From an uncultured Phenylobacterium sp. (GTDB lineage Bacteria > Pseudomonadota > Alphaproteobacteria > Caulobacterales > Caulobacteraceae): DNA of 7,824 bases. The first letter of the stretch is position 1, and each line of letters opens with the position of its first letter. The DNA is taken from positions 1 through 7,824 of the forward strand of contig CAMFIW010000111.1 in the NCBI GenBank assembly GCA_945952355.1, read 5' to 3'. Below, piece after piece: positions 5,619-7,824 of the stretch. The translations under genes and the position numbers were made by a program. The notes beneath the pieces were generated by a model that had not been told where the DNA came from, made no database searches, and saw nothing but the letters and a program-made list of their open reading frames with translations.

Positions 5619-6836
5619 ATGCTGGGGCTTCTGGCGCGCCTATTTCGCGACCGGCAAGGCGGGACGCTGACGACTTTCGCCATAGCCCTGCCGGCGCTCG
5701 CAACCCTGGCCTTCGGGGTCATCGACCTCGCGTCGGTGCATTCGGACAAGAGTCGCCTGCAGGACCTGGCCGACGCAACGGCCCTCGCGGCCGCCAAGCA
5801 GCTGTCCATTGTCGACGACACAGGGATCTCCGAGCGCGCCAAATCAGCGATAACCCAGCAACTCGCACCGATCGCCTCGCGCCTGAAATTCAGCGTCACC
5901 ACCACCATCGCGGCGGACAAGTCCAACGTGACGGTGGCGATCGACGGCACGCGCACCTCGTTCTTCGGCAACATGCTTCCGCCCGGTGGATGGCCGGTCC
6001 ATGTCAGGGCCACCGCCGCCACCATGGCCAAGCTCCCGCTGTGCGTCCTGTCGACCGGCGAGATCAAGGCTGACGAACTGGGCATGAAGGACAGCGCCAA
6101 ACTGACGGCGCCGGACTGCCTGGTGCATTCGAACGGAGACGTCTCCGTCGACGGCGTGTCCTGGCTGCAGGCGGCGGCCACCCAGGCCTCCGGCGTCGCC
6201 ACCGGGCGCATCTCGCCCGCGCCCTATTCCAGCGCCCCGGAGATCAGCGACCCGTTCGACGGCATCAACCTGAAGATCCCGCTGGCGCTATGTACGCCGC
6301 TCGACCTGCTGTTCGTGGCCGGAGTGCAGGTGCTGAGCCCAGGCGTCCACTGCGGCAACCTGAAGGCCATGAAGAACTCGACGGTCCAGCTCCTGCCGGG
6401 GGACCACTACTTCATGCGCGGCACGCTCTCCCTGCAGGACAACTCGATCCTCACTGGCGACAACGTGGTGATGATCTTCGACAAGGACTCGACCTTCGCC
6501 TTCAAGGACAGTTCGCAGATCAAGCTGCGCGGGCGACGGTCAGGCGATTTCAGCGGCTTCGTGATCGCCACGACCCGCGCCAACACCAACACGTTCTTGA
6601 TCTCCAGCACCGCGGCGCGGGAAATCCTCGGGACGATCTACATCCCCGCCGCGACCCTGCAGGTCGATGGCTCCGGCAATACGGTGGCCGACCAGTCGGC
6701 TTGGACTGTCGTGGTCGCCAAGTCGCTGAAGATGACCGGCAGCGCGAACCTGGTGGTCAACGCAAACTACAACCAGTCGAGCGTGCCCGTGCCGCATGGC
6801 GTCGGCCCCTCGGCCGGCGTTGTGCTGGCGCACTAG
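5619..6836 (+). CDS. TadG-like / Flp-pilus-assembly TadE/G-related membrane protein
   Basis: This is a 405-residue protein with the N-terminal layout of the putative Flp pilus-assembly TadE/G-like family: a short basic cytoplasmic segment (ARLFRDRQGG), one hydrophobic segment at about 15-38 with a proline (ALPALATL), then a D.ADATALAAAKQL helix at 49-62 typical of the family. The rest is extracytoplasmic. Residues about 140-385 are rich in short beta-type strands with repeated N/D/S turns, suggesting a beta-solenoid or pseudo-repeat fold. Cys142, Cys167, Cys225 and Cys245 could form two disulfides. No von Willebrand A (MIDAS) motif is seen, unlike full TadG proteins. The start has no good Shine-Dalgarno, but the gene begins 4 bases after the receiver stop, so translational coupling is likely. 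No other tad/cpa genes lie in the window, making it an orphan of the pilus system. The role is probably surface or pilus related; that is inferred from family. Confidence 0.78.
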   Translation: MLGLLARLFRDRQGGTLTTFAIALPALATLAFGVIDLASVHSDKSRLQDLADATALAAAKQLSIVDDTGISERAKSAITQQLAPIASRLKFSVTTTIAADKSNVTVAIDGTRTSFFGNMLPPGGWPVHVRATAATMAKLPLCVLSTGEIKADELGMKDSAKLTAPDCLVHSNGDVSVDGVSWLQAAATQASGVATGRISPAPYSSAPEISDPFDGINLKIPLALCTPLDLLFVAGVQVLSPGVHCGNLKAMKNSTVQLLPGDHYFMRGTLSLQDNSILTGDNVVMIFDKDSTFAFKDSSQIKLRGRRSGDFSGFVIATTRANTNTFLISSTAAREILGTIYIPAATLQVDGSGNTVADQSAWTVVVAKSLKMTGSANLVVNANYNQSSVPVPHGVGPSAGVVLAH

Positions 6837-6848
6837 TCCCGATCACGC

Positions 6849-7490
6849 CTAGACCGGGATCCACTCGCGCTTGCGGCTGTAGGCCAGGTAGCCGACATTG
6901 GCGCCCAGTCGCAGGCCGACGCCGGCGCGGATGGGGGCCAGCGTGATGTCGTCGGCCCGCTGGTAGTTCACGCCCACGCCACCCACGAGATAGGCCGAGC
7001 CCTCGACGCCCGGGAAGCGCTGGAACAGGCGCTCGGGGTACCAGAGGTTATAGCAGAGGGTGAACACGCGGCTGGCGTTGCCGCCGAAGTCCCAACCGAT
7101 GGTCGGCCCGCGCCAGAAGGTCTCCAGCGGCTGCTTCTCCTTCATGTAAAGCAGGCCCCGGCCGTAGCGCGCGCCGATGGTGATTGCGCCAGAGGCTTCC
7201 TCGCCGGCGATGTACGCGCTTGGGCGGCCGTTCTCCTTGAAGATGCGCTCGATGGCGCCGCCTGCCGCCTCGGCGGTCACGCCCAGGAAGTCGGACACGC
7301 TGTTGACGATCTCGTCGCGGCTGTAGGTGCGCTTCTCATCGGCCGCCGGATAGTCCGGGCGCGGGCCTGGCGAAGGAGGCCCGCCGGAGGGCGGGGGCGG
7401 CGCGGCCGGTGGCAGCGGCTGCTGCGCGCGCGCAACGCTTGTGGCCCCGAGCGTGACAAGGCCGGAAACGATCAGGGTGCGACGGTCCAT
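6849..7490 (-). CDS. eipA: EipA-family periplasmic envelope protein (DUF1134)
   Basis: This is a 213-residue secreted protein. The signal peptide is MDRRTLIV followed by a hydrophobic core, with likely cleavage after Ala22 (SVARA/QQ). A proline-rich linker follows at about 25-48. The conserved alphaproteobacterial DUF1134 domain runs from about 55 to 213 and includes EIVNSVSDFLGVTAEAAGGA, AYIAGEEASGAITIGARYG and GPTIGWDFGGNASRVF. I recognise this as the family of Brucella EipA, a soluble periplasmic small beta-barrel needed for envelope stress resistance. The gene symbol is by family resemblance, not by search. The ATG at 7490 has a strong GGAGG 4 bases upstream. The gene converges on the TadG-like gene with only 12 bases between them and is divergent from lepA. 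A full CtrA box lies 59-77 bases upstream of its start, matching my recollection that CtrA directly activates eipA in Brucella. Confidence 0.87.
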   Translation of the reverse strand: MDRRTLIVSGLVTLGATSVARAQQPLPPAAPPPPSGGPPSPGPRPDYPAADEKRTYSRDEIVNSVSDFLGVTAEAAGGAIERIFKENGRPSAYIAGEEASGAITIGARYGRGLLYMKEKQPLETFWRGPTIGWDFGGNASRVFTLCYNLWYPERLFQRFPGVEGSAYLVGGVGVNYQRADDITLAPIRAGVGLRLGANVGYLAYSRKREWIPV

Positions 7491-7494
7491 GTGT

Positions 7495-7515
7495 CCTCCA
7501 GGAGGGTCAGCCTCC
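7495..7515 (-). promoter_or_regulatory. Alternative hairpins around the eipA ribosome-binding site
   Basis: Read on the minus strand, the eipA leader contains GGAGG (7515-7511), CUGAC, CCUCC (7505-7501), U, then the Shine-Dalgarno GGAGG (7499-7495). The middle CCUCC can pair with the upstream GGAGG (5 bp, 5-base loop), or its CCUC can pair with GAGG of the Shine-Dalgarno (4 bp, 3-base loop). The two pairings exclude each other. A translational effect is conjecture. Confidence 0.3.
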
Positions 7516-7548
7516 CATCCCTCGGAGTCTTCAATGCGGCGGGCCGGA

Positions 7549-7567
7549 TTAATGTGCGATTAACCAT
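7549..7567. promoter_or_regulatory. CtrA-binding box (TTAA-N7-TTAACCAT)
   Basis: TTAATGTGCGATTAACCAT matches the Caulobacter CtrA full-site consensus TTAA-N7-TTAA exactly, and its second half is the extended TTAACCAT half-site. It lies 59-77 bases upstream of the eipA start and 73-91 upstream of the lepA start. In such GC-rich DNA a chance match is improbable. eipA is the likelier target, because Brucella eipA is reported to be CtrA-activated. Confidence 0.75.
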
Positions 7568-7639
7568 CCAGCCCAGGTCGGGGCCGCGCATCGCGCCACG
7601 CTCGCGAAATCGCGCGAATGTGCTAAAGGCGCGCGCAGC

Positions 7640-7824
7640 ATGACGACGCCGCTTTCCAATATCCGCAACTTCTCGATCGTGGCCCACATCGACCACGGCA
7701 AGTCGACCCTGTCCGATCGCCTGATCCAGGAGACGGGCGCGCTGACCAAGCGCGAGATGACCGAGCAGGTCCTCGACAACATGGAAATCGAGCGCGAGCG
7801 CGGGATCACCATCAAGGCCCAGAC
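7640..7824 (+). CDS. lepA: Elongation factor 4 (LepA), 5' part only
   Basis: The first 61 codons of a translational GTPase are open to the window edge. The sequence [21 protein letters not shown] contains the G1 P-loop (AHIDHGKS, 15-22), and [11 protein letters not shown] (51-61) is the switch I / G2 region with the conserved Thr57. The [17 protein letters not shown] opening and the [18 protein letters not shown] stretch are characteristic of LepA rather than EF-G, EF-Tu or TypA. Full LepA is about 600 residues, so roughly nine tenths of the gene lies beyond the window. LepA is a ribosome-associated GTPase acting in translation under stress or in initiation/back-translocation; its exact role is debated. 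The ATG at 7640 aligns with the usual LepA N-terminus and has a weak AAAGG upstream. Confidence 0.95.
   Translation, partial: MTTPLSNIRNFSIVAHIDHGKSTLSDRLIQETGALTKREMTEQVLDNMEIERERGITIKAQ

Larger units (their letters stand above)
7491..7639. promoter_or_regulatory. Divergent regulatory region, eipA / lepA
   Basis: This 149-base region lies between two divergent starts. It holds the CtrA box (7549-7567), a GAGTC site of the CcrM methylation type GANTC (7525-7529), and overlapping inverted repeats around the eipA Shine-Dalgarno (7495-7515). The lepA side has only a weak AAAGG (7625-7629), 10 bases before its ATG. No convincing -35/-10 pair was identified for either gene. Confidence 0.6.

Noticed and set aside
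4991..6211. 406-residue minus-strand frame across the receiver and TadG-like genes
   Set aside because: It spans two well-supported plus-strand genes and their junction, shows no domain, and is explained by GC bias.
6822..6833. GTGC-TGGC-GCAC at the end of the TadG-like gene as a terminator
   Set aside because: A 4-bp stem inside the last codons with no T-run is expected by chance in this composition.

Overview
This window looks like chromosomal DNA of a high-GC alphaproteobacterium of the Caulobacterales type (Caulobacter/Phenylobacterium-like). The evidence is a full CtrA-type box (TTAA-N7-TTAA), an envelope gene of the alphaproteobacterial DUF1134/EipA family, a Tad-pilus-like TadG-related protein, dense two-component signalling, and strong third-position GC bias that opens long spurious antisense frames. 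No mobile element, CRISPR array, tRNA or rRNA is visible. The organism assignment is inference.

Layout. 29-478 (+): small VOC-superfamily protein. 501-1340 (-): Sel1-repeat probable lipoprotein, convergent with the VOC gene and visibly less GC-rich than its neighbours. 1416-4901 (-): a 1161-residue membrane signalling protein, in the order TM, CHASE8-like sensor, TM, HAMP, HisKA, HATPase, degenerate receiver, true receiver, HPt and EAL. It joins a complete phosphorelay to a c-di-GMP phosphodiesterase module and is the most interesting gene here. 4902-5005: a 104-bp divergent promoter region containing a perfect 7-bp inverted repeat and a pair of TACGTA palindromes. 5006-5614 (+): receiver protein with an unassigned helical tail. 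5619-6836 (+): TadG-like membrane-anchored protein, 4 bp after the receiver gene and probably co-transcribed with it. 6849-7490 (-): eipA-family periplasmic protein, convergent with the TadG-like gene. 7491-7639: divergent regulatory region with the CtrA box. 7640-7824 (+): 5' end of lepA (elongation factor 4), which continues past the window.

How the genes may work together. The hybrid kinase and the divergent receiver share one promoter region. The kinase carries an HPt histidine able to donate phosphate in trans, so the receiver is a plausible partner. The receiver is coupled to a surface or pilus-type protein, and the kinase ends in a c-di-GMP phosphodiesterase. This suggests a local unit linking an envelope or periplasmic signal to c-di-GMP level and surface behaviour; that is inference. 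The eipA/lepA intergenic region suggests cell-cycle control of the envelope gene by CtrA, consistent with what I recall being reported for Brucella eipA.
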